Assembly (NCBI GenBank): GCA_002352105.1 | Contig: DEHV01000067.1 | Location: 37,783-49,598, forward strand | DNA: 11,816 nt | Origin: Chitinophagaceae bacterium UBA2791 | Lineage (GTDB): Bacteria; Bacteroidota; Bacteroidia; Chitinophagales; Chitinophagaceae | Direction of reading: 5' to 3' | Shown here: positions 1 to 7,906 of the stretch, piece by piece | Layout: each line of letters opens with the position of its first letter | Position numbering within the stretch: position 1 is the stretch's first letter | The notes under the pieces: model-generated | Seen by the model: only the letters and a program-made list of their open reading frames with translations | What the model was told of the DNA's origin: nothing | Database searches by the model: none | Made by a program: the position numbers and the translations under genes

Positions 1-466
1 CTACCGCGTCGACATCTGTTTTTTGAACGCCATCGGCGATATGGACATGGTATTTACCCCATATATTTTTCTTTACGTCTATTGATGCGATCACCGCCTG
101 CGCGCCAAAATGATTTGCCAGCGCCGTGATCAGGCCGGGATTATGGAAAGCCTGCGTGTTGATCACCACTTTTTCAAAGCCTGTGGACATAATGGACTTG
201 GCGGTTTCAATATCCTTTATGCCCCCGCCATACGAGAGCGGCATAAAGCACTCATTGGCGATCTGTTGCAGGATCTCCATATTGGGCGCCCTGTTCTCAA
301 CGGTAGCCCTGATATCCAGAAAACACAATTCATCCACTTCCAGCTCATTAAAGATGCGGACGGTATTGATCGGATCCCCGATATAAGAAGGGTCCTTAAA
401 TTTAACCGTTTTGACAAGGCTATCGCCGATCAGTTGAAGGCAGGGGATAACTCTGGTTTTAAGCAT
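1..466 (-). CDS. hisF: HisF-like cyclase subunit of a sugar amidination system (partial, C-terminus outside window)
   Basis: The first 155 codons of a HisF-family (beta/alpha)8 barrel are visible; the gene continues past base 1. Its numbering runs parallel to Thermotoga HisF: RVIPC at residues 5-9, Lys19, FLDI at 49-52, the phosphate-loop GGGI at 80-83, and Asp130 in SID. Position 11, the catalytic Asp in histidine-pathway HisF (CLDV), is Gln here (CLQL). The stretch LVKTVKF..P.YIGDPINTVRIFNE is typical of the O-antigen paralogues (WbuZ/HisF2), which work with HisH and a WbpG-type enzyme. The ATG at 466-464 shares one base with the hisH stop (TAATG), so coupled translation is likely. Inferred role: delivers ammonia made by HisH to the sugar amidotransferase in the cytoplasm. 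A histidine-biosynthetic role is unlikely given the missing Asp and the neighbours. Confidence 0.9.
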   Translation of the reverse strand, partial: MLKTRVIPCLQLIGDSLVKTVKFKDPSYIGDPINTVRIFNELEVDELCFLDIRATVENRAPNMEILQQIANECFMPLSYGGGIKDIETAKSIMSTGFEKVVINTQAFHNPGLITALANHFGAQAVIASIDVKKNIWGKYHVHIADGVQKTDVDAV

Positions 467-1077
467 TATAATCGGGAAAAGTTTTCAAGTAGTTTCATCC
501 CGAACTTATGACTTTTTTCAGGATGAAATTGCGCTCCGTAAATATTGTTATGCTGAATCACCGAATGAAACTCATGTCCATAATGGGTTGTCATTAATAC
601 ATCTGCAGGATCATCGGCCATTACATAATAAGAATGGACAAAATAAAATCGGGGCTCCTCCGGCAGGTCCCGCGTCAATTCGCTTTTATTGACCTCGTTG
701 ACCCTGTTCCAACCCATATGAGGGACCTTTAACGAGCTATCCTGGGGAAAATTAAAGCGGATGGTCCGCGCGCTGACCCAACCAAGCCCCGGAAGCTTTC
801 CTTCTTCGCTGCTCCGGCTAAGCAGCTGCATGCCGAGGCAGATCCCCAGCACAGGCGTTTTATCCTCCACGACCTTTTTGTTCAATATGTCGAGGATGCC
901 CGATTCGGCTATTCTTGTCATGGCTGCGTCGAAAGCGCCTACTCCCGGCAATAACAGCTTGGAAGCCGAAGCAATCTTCCCGATATCGCCGGTGATCTGG
1001 GAAGCGGCTCCTATCCTTTTAAACATATTTTGGATAGAACCGAGGTTCCCCATTCCGTAATCTATAATAGTAATCAT
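466..1077 (-). CDS. hisH: HisH-type glutamine amidotransferase subunit (sugar-amidination paralogue)
   Basis: A 203-residue class I glutamine amidotransferase, the usual length for HisH. The N-terminus has the DYGMGNLGSI motif (6-14), the oxyanion strand region PGVGAF (44-49), nucleophile Cys80 in GICLGMQLL, and the His185/Glu187 pair in QFHPEKS. The triad is complete, so it should hydrolyse glutamine and pass ammonia to a partner. That partner is the adjacent HisF. The start codon overlaps the upstream amidotransferase stop as ATGA (1077-1074), and the stop overlaps the hisF start as TAATG. In Pseudomonas O5 the equivalent HisH2/HisF2 pair supports WbpG in making an acetamidino sugar; the same role is inferred here. 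A second full histidine operon is not suggested, since no other his genes are nearby. Confidence 0.93.
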   Translation of the reverse strand: MITIIDYGMGNLGSIQNMFKRIGAASQITGDIGKIASASKLLLPGVGAFDAAMTRIAESGILDILNKKVVEDKTPVLGICLGMQLLSRSSEEGKLPGLGWVSARTIRFNFPQDSSLKVPHMGWNRVNEVNKSELTRDLPEEPRFYFVHSYYVMADDPADVLMTTHYGHEFHSVIQHNNIYGAQFHPEKSHKFGMKLLENFSRL

Positions 1078-2282
1078 GTCGACTTAATAGGAAAACAGTA
1101 TTTCAAATAAAAACTATGCGGAACCAAATGCGCTTTCATCAGTACATAGAAAAAAGGACGAAGCGCTTCAAACCTTTTCTTATATGTTTTATAATCGGTC
1201 CAGTATTTTGGCGGCTGCGACATGATCCGCTGAAACTCTTCTTCGCTAAACCCTAAGCGTTTTTTGAAATATTCCAGCAGCTCCGGCTCCAGGTACGGAG
1301 GTTTGTTGTAATATTCGTCGATTGCTTCTTCCCTCGATATCTTTCCCGATCTTACGGATGCGCTCAGGCTGTTATTCCGGTAATCGATATGAAATTTTTT
1401 AGGAAAATAATAACTGTGATTAAAAGCAGTCATCCTGTTTTCCAAATGATGCCCGCCGTAATATTGCCACCCGAATTCTTTTTCGAGGAAGGGCCGCGCT
1501 TCCTCCTTGGAGTATTTAATGTACCAGAATGGTCTTATTTTCTTAATCCTTTTCAGCGCTATCCATTTTATAAATGTCCAGAACGGCATGTTCGGAAAGG
1601 TTTTCATTTTCATTTTCCCGAATCTTTTATGGATGTCTGATATGTATTTCCCGTCGAAATAGTTTTTGCCCAATGGCGTTATTCCCTCCGTAATAAAGGA
1701 ATGCCCTTCGAGTATGTATTTCAGCCCATACTTGTCGGCCGCCCTGTAAAGCGTTTCTGCCAGCGCAAGATCCGTCGGCGCGTCGATCTCAGGAACGCCG
1801 GCCATAAAGAACGAACGATAGATATCGTCCATCTCTTTGTTATTCGTCACATGCGTGTATAGGTCCACTTTCAGCGAAGTGAGCACCTTGCGAATATTTT
1901 CCGTGGCGATCGCCGTATTCCAGGTATTGTCGTAATGTACGGCAAGCGGCCTCAACCCATGCTGTATCGCCCAGTATACCATATAGGACGAATCCGTTCC
2001 GCCGCTGACGCCAATAACGCAATCGTATTTTTTTCCTTTCCCTGCCTTTTTGATCTCATCCACGACCCGCAGAAACCTGCTTTCCCCTTCAGGTTTTCCT
2101 GTCTGGTACTCGGCCGCGAGCGCGTCGATCATGTGGCAGTAATTACATACGCCATTCTCGTCAAAAGAAATAGAAGGCACCGTCTCGTCGTAGATACAAC
2201 GGGCGCATATCTGTTTTTGAACCGTCTGCCCAGCAGACCCGCCTTTTTCCTGCTCTATTGCTGAAACAACTGACATGATCAT
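1074..2282 (-). CDS. wbpG: N-acetyl sugar amidotransferase (WbpG/WbuX/PseA family)
   Basis: The family converts a sugar N-acetyl group to an acetamidino group using ATP and ammonia from a HisH/HisF pair. Visible features are two Cys pairs that look like a zinc knuckle, Cys26-x2-Cys29 and Cys46-x2-Cys49, then the PP-loop ATPase motif GVSGGTDSSY at 91-100. After it come conserved patches such as HYDNTWN (116-122) and a long basic, aromatic-rich C-terminal half. I chose the ATG at 2282, giving 402 residues, because it forms a four-base ATGA overlap with the methyltransferase stop. An upstream in-frame TTG at 2312 would add ten residues inside the previous gene and is less likely. Its stop again overlaps the hisH start as ATGA. 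Sugar target inferred only: a diamino uronic acid is favoured over pseudaminic or legionaminic acid because of the WlbA homologue upstream. Confidence 0.9.
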   Translation of the reverse strand: MIMSVVSAIEQEKGGSAGQTVQKQICARCIYDETVPSISFDENGVCNYCHMIDALAAEYQTGKPEGESRFLRVVDEIKKAGKGKKYDCVIGVSGGTDSSYMVYWAIQHGLRPLAVHYDNTWNTAIATENIRKVLTSLKVDLYTHVTNNKEMDDIYRSFFMAGVPEIDAPTDLALAETLYRAADKYGLKYILEGHSFITEGITPLGKNYFDGKYISDIHKRFGKMKMKTFPNMPFWTFIKWIALKRIKKIRPFWYIKYSKEEARPFLEKEFGWQYYGGHHLENRMTAFNHSYYFPKKFHIDYRNNSLSASVRSGKISREEAIDEYYNKPPYLEPELLEYFKKRLGFSEEEFQRIMSQPPKYWTDYKTYKKRFEALRPFFYVLMKAHLVPHSFYLKYCFPIKST

Positions 2283-3244
2283 TGTTTTTTTAGGAACCTG
2301 CCCGAATAGCAAGCTTCTTCCTGGTGAAAAAAACTTATTTCAAGGCGGTAGTCCTTTACCATTTGCAAAAACTCTTCCTTAGAGAACCGCCGGGCATTAC
2401 TCGGCGCATACCAGTCGTAATTGGTGCTCCTGCTAAGGTCGTATCCCCAATCTTCCTTCCAGAAACATTTCAGGAAATTCCAGTAGATGAACCGCTGGAT
2501 ATCGTAGCGCCCTCCCTTGATGCCCAGCAGCGGGATATCTGGCGCCTCGAACGATACATTTAGTTCAGATAAACGTTTACCCAACTCGGTTAATTGTTCC
2601 GCGAAAGCCCACATTTCCTCGCTGCTCACCTCGTGGGTCGCTTTCCGGAAATAATCATCCACCAGCTCCCGGGGCAGGGCTTTCTTGGAATACACATAGC
2701 AGGCGAACTCCCCTCCCGCTGCCGTAACGTCGGCAAGATGCGAAAAGGTCTTTTCCGGATCTTCAGTATGCATGATCACTTGATCGCAGACCACAAAGTC
2801 GACGCTGCCCGGCCTGAGCCCCGTGTCGGCAATATCGCCTTTAATAAAATAAAGGTTAGTAAGCTGTCCGAAATTTTTGGCCGCAAGCGCAACCGCATCC
2901 GAGATATCGATGCCAATCACCAGGCTATCGGGCGCCAGACGGGCAAAGAGGGCTGCTTTGTAACCGAGGCCGCACCCCGTATCGATGATTACTTTTTTTG
3001 TTTGCAGATACTGTTTAAGCGTTTCTTCCGATTCGAATCCGTACAACGACAGAAACCAATCGTACTGGAACGCATAGAGCTTATCAATATGCTGATACTG
3101 TTCGGCCTCGGTCCATTTATCGCTGAATATCTTCTCCGTCTGGGCCTGGTTGGACGCCAAGGCGCCAGCCGCGCCCTCTACCCGGATCATGTTGCCGGTC
3201 ACTGAAACCGGCGAACTGAATAACTGTTGTATTTTTTTCTCCAT
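2279..3244 (-). CDS. Class I SAM-dependent methyltransferase
   Basis: A 321-residue Rossmann-fold methyltransferase. Motif I is DTGCGLGYKA at 88-97, the acidic ribose-binding residue is Asp113 in GIDIS, a GDI at 136-138 matches the adenine-contact region, and VDFVVCDQVIMH (148-159) matches motif IV and the following helix. An N-terminal extension of about 80 residues and a C-terminal region of about 130 residues frame the core and probably bind the substrate; I do not recognise the substrate. The gene starts with ATG three bases after the acyltransferase stop, and its TGA overlaps the start of the sugar amidotransferase gene. This places it between acylation and amidination in gene order. Inference: it methylates the same sugar, either on oxygen or on the amidine nitrogen. 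No signal peptide is seen, so action on a cytoplasmic nucleotide sugar or lipid-linked precursor is expected. Confidence 0.85.
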   Translation of the reverse strand: MEKKIQQLFSSPVSVTGNMIRVEGAAGALASNQAQTEKIFSDKWTEAEQYQHIDKLYAFQYDWFLSLYGFESEETLKQYLQTKKVIIDTGCGLGYKAALFARLAPDSLVIGIDISDAVALAAKNFGQLTNLYFIKGDIADTGLRPGSVDFVVCDQVIMHTEDPEKTFSHLADVTAAGGEFACYVYSKKALPRELVDDYFRKATHEVSSEEMWAFAEQLTELGKRLSELNVSFEAPDIPLLGIKGGRYDIQRFIYWNFLKCFWKEDWGYDLSRSTNYDWYAPSNARRFSKEEFLQMVKDYRLEISFFHQEEACYSGRFLKKQ

Positions 3245-3247
3245 ATA

Positions 3248-3790
3248 TCAGTCAATTAAGCGTGCAGGCGACCCGGCGATCCTGCTGTTTTCCGGAAAAG
3301 AGCGGTTTACGAAGCTGTTGGCGCCGATAACGGAGCCGCTGCCGATCTCGACGCCTTTCACAATGATCGCATTGGGGCCTATATAACAGTTATTGCCGAT
3401 CCGTGTAGCGGCATACTGGTAAGGCTTCTCGCCCCCCGACACCGCCCAGTCCACGCTATCGTGCGAATAGATCTGCACGCCGGCCGAAATGCTGCAATTG
3501 CCGCCGATCTCGAGACCGCCGGAACCGTCCAAAACGGTGTAGGGACCTACCCAGGTATCGCGCCCCACGGTCACCCGCCCGAATATACAACAGCTATCGT
3601 ATACGGAGGCGCCTTCGCCGAACCCAAGCTGCCTGGCTCTTTGCCAGCGGTCGGACAGCAGCTCGTTCAGCGGAAGCGAACGTTGAAAGTTTTCCAGCAT
3701 GCCCTGGTCAAGCGCCTGCCGGAGTTGGTCGATGAGCCGATAGAGGTCTGCCAGCTCGGGACGATCGCGGAATAATTTCTCTTTGTCCAC
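3248..3790 (-). CDS. Left-handed beta-helix (hexapeptide repeat) acyltransferase
   Basis: With a GTG start at 3790 the product has 180 residues. A helical N-terminus (about 1-55) precedes hexapeptide-type repeats (VTVGRD, LEIGGN, TRIGNN, VEIGSG) that build a left-handed beta-helix. IYSHDS puts His110 at the position expected for the catalytic base, and the end GSPARLID is a typical cap. The donor is probably acetyl-CoA. In this operon it most likely acylates the amine installed by the aminotransferase, but it is not an obvious WlbB/WbpD orthologue, so O-acetylation is also possible. GTG at 3790 forms a TAGTG overlap with the preceding asnB-like stop. An in-frame ATG at 3832 would add 14 residues and overlap that gene by 43 bases; I consider it less likely but cannot exclude it. 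Confidence 0.85.
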   Translation of the reverse strand: MDKEKLFRDRPELADLYRLIDQLRQALDQGMLENFQRSLPLNELLSDRWQRARQLGFGEGASVYDSCCIFGRVTVGRDTWVGPYTVLDGSGGLEIGGNCSISAGVQIYSHDSVDWAVSGGEKPYQYAATRIGNNCYIGPNAIIVKGVEIGSGSVIGANSFVNRSFPENSRIAGSPARLID

Positions 3791-5682
3791 TAGTTGATAC
3801 GTTCTCCGTTTAAAAAAATGCGGCACCACCATTCAAAATTCATCAGGCTCCACAATAATAGCCGGTGGTTTATTTTCTTTTCAATATGTTCATTCACCAT
3901 ATCGGCAATAAATTGCTGGCTGATAAACTCCGAGCTCACCGTTTTCTTATTCAGCAGCAGTTCCTTTACATACTCCGCATTTTCTCCCCTGTACCAGCTT
4001 TCATCCGGCGCGGAAAATCCTTGTTTTTTCCGGTTGATGATCTTTTTCGGCAGCACGTCTTCCATCGCTTTCCTGAGCACATTCTTGCCGTCGTTAAATT
4101 CGGTATATAAGGAGCGTTTGTCTCGAAATTCATTCTCATTGACGCGCTTCATCTCCTCCAGGTTTCCCAGTTTATACCGAACGGGGATCTTTTGGGCAAA
4201 ATTCACCAGGTCGTTGTCCAGAAAGGGAAAACGCTCCTCGAGTCCGTTGGCCATGGACAATTTATCGCCCACAAGCAATAGCCCGGGAAGAAAGGTCTTG
4301 ATCTCAAAATACAAAGAGTTATTAATATGGTTCTCGGGCGTGTCATAGCTAAGTTTATGATTAAACAAAAACACCTTTTCAAATATTGCGCGCGGTTCGT
4401 TAAGATCAATTTTTTTCAGTACGTTATCTGTAAAAAGACTGGCGAACTGTCCTGCCGGTACCATCCGTTGCCAGAAGTCGTAGTATTGATTGAAAAAATC
4501 TTTCTGGCTCAGCGATTTGAAGATACGGTAATACCGCCAGGGATATCCGCCGAAAAGCTCGTCGCCGCCGGTTCCCTGCAAACAAACTTTCACAAATTTT
4601 GACGCCAGCCTGGATATATAATAATTAGGATACGACATGCCCACCTTCAGGTCTTCCAGGTGCCATACCAGGCGCGGCAGCGACCAGCTGAGGTCGCCCG
4701 CATTCATTACCTGCTCGTAGTGTTCCGATTTGATGAAGTTTGCAGTTAACTCGGCGTCTCTTCTTTCATCATAATTGGCCTCCACGCCGGTGACCTCGCT
4801 CATATCAAACCCACAGGTGAACGTAAACAAGCGATCGGTATGCTTAGCCGCAATCACGGCAATAGATCCGGAATCCATCCCGCCGGAGAGATAGCTGCCC
4901 ACGGGGGTATCCGCCACCATCTGCCTGGCCACAGCCCTCGAAAACAAGCGGTTGGTTTCCATACGCGCCTCTTCAAAGCCCATTTTTTCATCGGGCTCCG
5001 AGAAATCATAATCCCACCACGAACGATGCTGCACTTCGGTCGATAAAACATTGACGCATACCGTATTGGCCTGGGGGAGCATATAAACGCCCTCAAACAA
5101 GGTCTGGTAAGTGAACTGATTCTGAAAAGTAAAATATTCGTTCAGCGATCCATAGTTTAGCCCAATGCTAAAGGAAGGATGCGAAAAAAAAGCCTTTATT
5201 TCCGAAGCAAACAGCAAAACGCCATTCTTCATATAATAATAAAGCGGTTTAACGCCATAGCGATCGCGGCTTAACCAGAGCTCCCTGGTTTTGCTATTCC
5301 AGGCGCCTACTGCAAACATACCATTCAACCGCTCAAAAAATGCGGGGCCATACGCAGCCAATCCTTCTGCAATCACTTCCGTATCGCCGGTAGACACAAA
5401 AGCATGTCCGCGGGCCTGCAATTGCCTTTTTAATTCATGGAAATTATAGATGCAGCCATTAAACACGATCACCCATTCCCCGTTCTTTGACGACATGGGC
5501 TGGGCGCCTTTGGGAGAGATATCCAGAATAGCCAGGCGCCGGTGACCTAACGCAATGTTCTCATTTACATACACGTCCTCGCCATCCGGCCCCCGATGAG
5601 CCAACGCCCGCGTCATCCGTTTGATCTGGTTATCGGAAACGGCGGCGCCATTCAAATGGAATATTCCGGCTATGCCACACAA
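3790..5682 (-). CDS. asnB: AsnB-like glutamine-dependent amidotransferase (asparagine synthase family)
   Basis: A 630-residue protein with an N-terminal class II glutaminase domain (about 1-210) and a C-terminal ATP-pyrophosphatase synthetase domain. The start must be TTG at 5682, because it places nucleophile Cys2 directly after Met (MCGIAG); no ATG is available. HRGPDGED (29-36), Arg49, GDTEV (99-103) and the PP-loop SGGMDS (266-271) are present. The motif normally read NGEIYN is NGCIYN here (Cys77), a change in the glutamine-binding site. It follows the aminotransferase stop by three bases. In polysaccharide loci such paralogues (for example WbpS, WbmE and WbmI) are linked to amidation of uronic acid carboxyls; that is the inferred role, with housekeeping asparagine synthesis less likely. 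Cytoplasmic. Confidence 0.9.
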   Translation of the reverse strand: MCGIAGIFHLNGAAVSDNQIKRMTRALAHRGPDGEDVYVNENIALGHRRLAILDISPKGAQPMSSKNGEWVIVFNGCIYNFHELKRQLQARGHAFVSTGDTEVIAEGLAAYGPAFFERLNGMFAVGAWNSKTRELWLSRDRYGVKPLYYYMKNGVLLFASEIKAFFSHPSFSIGLNYGSLNEYFTFQNQFTYQTLFEGVYMLPQANTVCVNVLSTEVQHRSWWDYDFSEPDEKMGFEEARMETNRLFSRAVARQMVADTPVGSYLSGGMDSGSIAVIAAKHTDRLFTFTCGFDMSEVTGVEANYDERRDAELTANFIKSEHYEQVMNAGDLSWSLPRLVWHLEDLKVGMSYPNYYISRLASKFVKVCLQGTGGDELFGGYPWRYYRIFKSLSQKDFFNQYYDFWQRMVPAGQFASLFTDNVLKKIDLNEPRAIFEKVFLFNHKLSYDTPENHINNSLYFEIKTFLPGLLLVGDKLSMANGLEERFPFLDNDLVNFAQKIPVRYKLGNLEEMKRVNENEFRDKRSLYTEFNDGKNVLRKAMEDVLPKKIINRKKQGFSAPDESWYRGENAEYVKELLLNKKTVSSEFISQQFIADMVNEHIEKKINHRLLLWSLMNFEWWCRIFLNGERIN

Positions 5683-5685
5683 AGC

Positions 5686-6825
5686 TTATAAGGATTTTAA
5701 TGCGCGTATAATATAGTCAAAATCTTCTTTTGACATTCTGTTGTGCAAGGGGATCGCCATCGAATACTGATCGGCCGCAAAAGCGCCTGGAAAATCTTCC
5801 GGCTTAAACCCATATTTTTCAACGTAAGCGCCCAGCATATGCACGGCATGGGTGCCGGGTCTTGTGCTGATGCCTTTTTGCTGCAGGATCTCCATGATCT
5901 CATTGCGGGTTCCAGGCGACTTAGACTCGTCCACAAAGGTTACATAGCTCTGCCATCCGTGCGTATATCCTTCGGGTACTGCCGGCGTCCGCAGCCAGCC
6001 GACCTCCTGCAATTGATCGGTATAATACCGGGCCCACCGGTTTCTTTCCTCGATAAATCCCTGCAATTTTTTCAATTGCACCAGGCCGACCGCGCCCTGG
6101 AGATCGGTCATCCGGTAGTTGAAGCCAATAACGTCAAACGCGGCAAGCAGATAGGGTTTCGCTCCATGATGCCGCTGCTCTTCTGAAATGGACGCGCCAT
6201 GATTCCGAAGCATATCCAGATGCGCGGCAATGGCTTCATCATTCGTAGTCAGCATGCCGCCTTCGCCGCAGGTAACCGATTTACGCGGGTGAAAGGAAAA
6301 ACAGCCGATATCTCCCAGGCTGCCGGCGGGTCTGCCATGCAGGGAAGCCCCGGCCGCGCAGGCGCCGTCTTCCACGATCTTTAACCGCGGAAAGTTCTTT
6401 TTGATATATTCGACGTCGGCGCAGAGTCCGAATAAATGAACAGGGATAATAGCTTTTGTTCTGGGAGTCAGTTTATCCTTCAGTTGACGGAGGTCGAGGT
6501 TGAAGGTGTTAATGTCGATATCTATAAAAACAGGAGTAGCGCCGCAATACAGCACGGCGTTAGCGGTTGCCACCCAGGTAAAAGCCGGAACGATCACTTC
6601 ATCGCCTTCTCCCACCCCGCAGGCCAATAGCGCCAGATGTAGCGCAGTAGTGCAGTTTGACACCGCCAGCGCTTTTTTTACCTGGTGCATCTCCGCAAAC
6701 AGGTCTTCAAACTGTTTCACTTTAGGACCCTGGGTGAGCCATCCGTTTTGAATAGGCTCTTTCACCGCCAGCCATTCCTCTTCGCCCATTGAAGGAATGG
6801 CAATTGGAATATTTCGTTTTTCCAT
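5686..6825 (-). CDS. DegT/DnrJ/EryC1 family PLP-dependent sugar aminotransferase
   Basis: A 379-residue aminotransferase, normal for the family. Lys182 in SFHPRKSVT is the expected Schiff-base lysine, Asp153 in VEDGACA should contact the PLP pyridine nitrogen, and FNYRMTDLQGA (235-245) is the conserved substrate-side motif. The N-terminal NGWLTQGPKVKQFE is typical of perosamine-synthase and PseC-like members. Where WlbC/WbpE-type enzymes usually have Gln in the EDAAQA motif, this protein has Cys156. It should transfer an amino group from glutamate to a keto-sugar nucleotide. With the WlbA homologue in the operon, the 3-keto uronic acid is the likely acceptor, but a 4-keto sugar made by the neighbouring SDR enzyme is an alternative. 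It begins with ATG 21 bases after the epimerase stop; no clear Shine-Dalgarno is seen. Confidence 0.9.
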   Translation of the reverse strand: MEKRNIPIAIPSMGEEEWLAVKEPIQNGWLTQGPKVKQFEDLFAEMHQVKKALAVSNCTTALHLALLACGVGEGDEVIVPAFTWVATANAVLYCGATPVFIDIDINTFNLDLRQLKDKLTPRTKAIIPVHLFGLCADVEYIKKNFPRLKIVEDGACAAGASLHGRPAGSLGDIGCFSFHPRKSVTCGEGGMLTTNDEAIAAHLDMLRNHGASISEEQRHHGAKPYLLAAFDVIGFNYRMTDLQGAVGLVQLKKLQGFIEERNRWARYYTDQLQEVGWLRTPAVPEGYTHGWQSYVTFVDESKSPGTRNEIMEILQQKGISTRPGTHAVHMLGAYVEKYGFKPEDFPGAFAADQYSMAIPLHNRMSKEDFDYIIRALKSL

Positions 6826-6846
6826 TAAGATATAAGATTGGTTTTA

Positions 6847-7821
6847 TTAATTAAAGCTACCTGTTCTTCTCCAATTGATCAAACGCTGGAGACCTGTTTC
6901 CAGATCGTAGGTATATTTAAATCCGATTTCATTCTCCGCTTTTACCGGCGAACCGATCCTGTTCTTCACCAGGGCCCTGGCATCATCCGCGCTATACGGC
7001 TTATAGATCACTTCCAGGTCGGACCTTGTCAGTCGTAAGATCGTATCGCAGAGGTCGCGGATGGAGGTCTGTATACCCGTTCCGACATTATAAAATCCGA
7101 AGGGCGTATCGCTCGTCAATGCGTCAATATTACATTTCGCCACATCTTCCACATATATAAAATCATAGGCCTGGCTGCCGTCGCCATTGATCACCGGCGG
7201 CTCATTGGCGGCGATCTTATTCAGCATGATCGGAACAACGCCCGTATACACCGCCGTCTGGTCCTGACCCGGGCCATATACATTCATGTAACGCAGCCCG
7301 ATTATCTGTAACCCGTAACGGTCGTTAAAAGCTGTGCACATGGCTTCGCCGGCAATTTTTGTGGCGCCGTAGAAATTCTTATTGTTATAGGGATGGCTTT
7401 CCGTCATAGGGATTTCCACCGCGTCGCCGTAAACAGAAGCAGAAGACGAATAAATAAGCTTTTTCACCTGGTTTTTTACGCAGGCTTCCAGCACATTGAA
7501 TGTGCCTTCTATATTCACAGCAAAAGCAGTGCGCGGGTAATCCTTGCAATGCAATAACCACATCGCCGCGAGGTGAAAAACATAATCGACCCCCTTCATG
7601 GCGTCGTCGAGCAGGTCGATATCTCGTATATCCCCCCCGTTTTCATACAAATGGCAACGGGGATCTTTAAGGGAATCTTCAATATTGCTCATTTTACCCC
7701 GGGCAAAATTATCGTAAATGACAAGGTCTTTTACGTCGTGCTTCAACAACTCCCTTACCACAAAACCTCCGATAAAGCCTGCTCCCCCGATAACCAATAC
7801 CTTACTGTTTTCTAATTTCAT
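6847..7821 (-). CDS. NAD-dependent epimerase/dehydratase (extended SDR), nucleotide-sugar modifying
   Basis: A 324-residue extended short-chain dehydrogenase with the NAD-binding GGAGFIG (12-18), the HLAAM strand (83-87), SSSASVYG (125-132) and the catalytic YGATK (Tyr151, Lys155). YDFIYVEDVA is the usual substrate-domain signature. Fold and cofactor are clear, the exact reaction is not. C4 or other epimerisation of a UDP-amino-uronic acid, as proposed for WbmF/G/H of Bordetella, fits the setting; 4,6-dehydration is less favoured. I chose ATG at 7821, which gives the ordinary N-terminus (KVLVIGGAGFIG from residue 8). A TTG at 7842 would add seven residues. Eighty-five bases separate it from the oxidoreductase gene, the widest gap in the operon; I found no TAnnTTTG promoter or terminator there. 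Confidence 0.88.
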   Translation of the reverse strand: MKLENSKVLVIGGAGFIGGFVVRELLKHDVKDLVIYDNFARGKMSNIEDSLKDPRCHLYENGGDIRDIDLLDDAMKGVDYVFHLAAMWLLHCKDYPRTAFAVNIEGTFNVLEACVKNQVKKLIYSSSASVYGDAVEIPMTESHPYNNKNFYGATKIAGEAMCTAFNDRYGLQIIGLRYMNVYGPGQDQTAVYTGVVPIMLNKIAANEPPVINGDGSQAYDFIYVEDVAKCNIDALTSDTPFGFYNVGTGIQTSIRDLCDTILRLTRSDLEVIYKPYSADDARALVKNRIGSPVKAENEIGFKYTYDLETGLQRLINWRRTGSFN

Positions 7822-7906
7822 ACGTACAATGTGTTTTTTCAATAGTTGGATAAAATCTTACCGCTCAGCTCTCATATTTGACGGGTATGCCCGGTTTCAT
7901 CTTACA

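Noticed and set aside
466..1077. hisH/hisF as part of a histidine biosynthesis operon
   Set aside because: No other his genes are adjacent, HisF lacks Asp11, and both genes are coupled to a sugar amidotransferase.
2594..3205. A 203-codon open frame on the plus strand
   Set aside because: It lies wholly opposite the methyltransferase gene, whose SAM motifs are clear; the plus-strand product shows no family motif.
3794..4348. A 184-codon open frame on the plus strand
   Set aside because: It is antisense to the 3' half of the AsnB-like gene and its translation is low-complexity, rich in Ser and Phe, without motifs.
7876..7895. Small CGGG/CCCG hairpin between the oxidoreductase and epimerase genes
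   Set aside because: Four-base-pair stem, no T-run, easily expected by chance.
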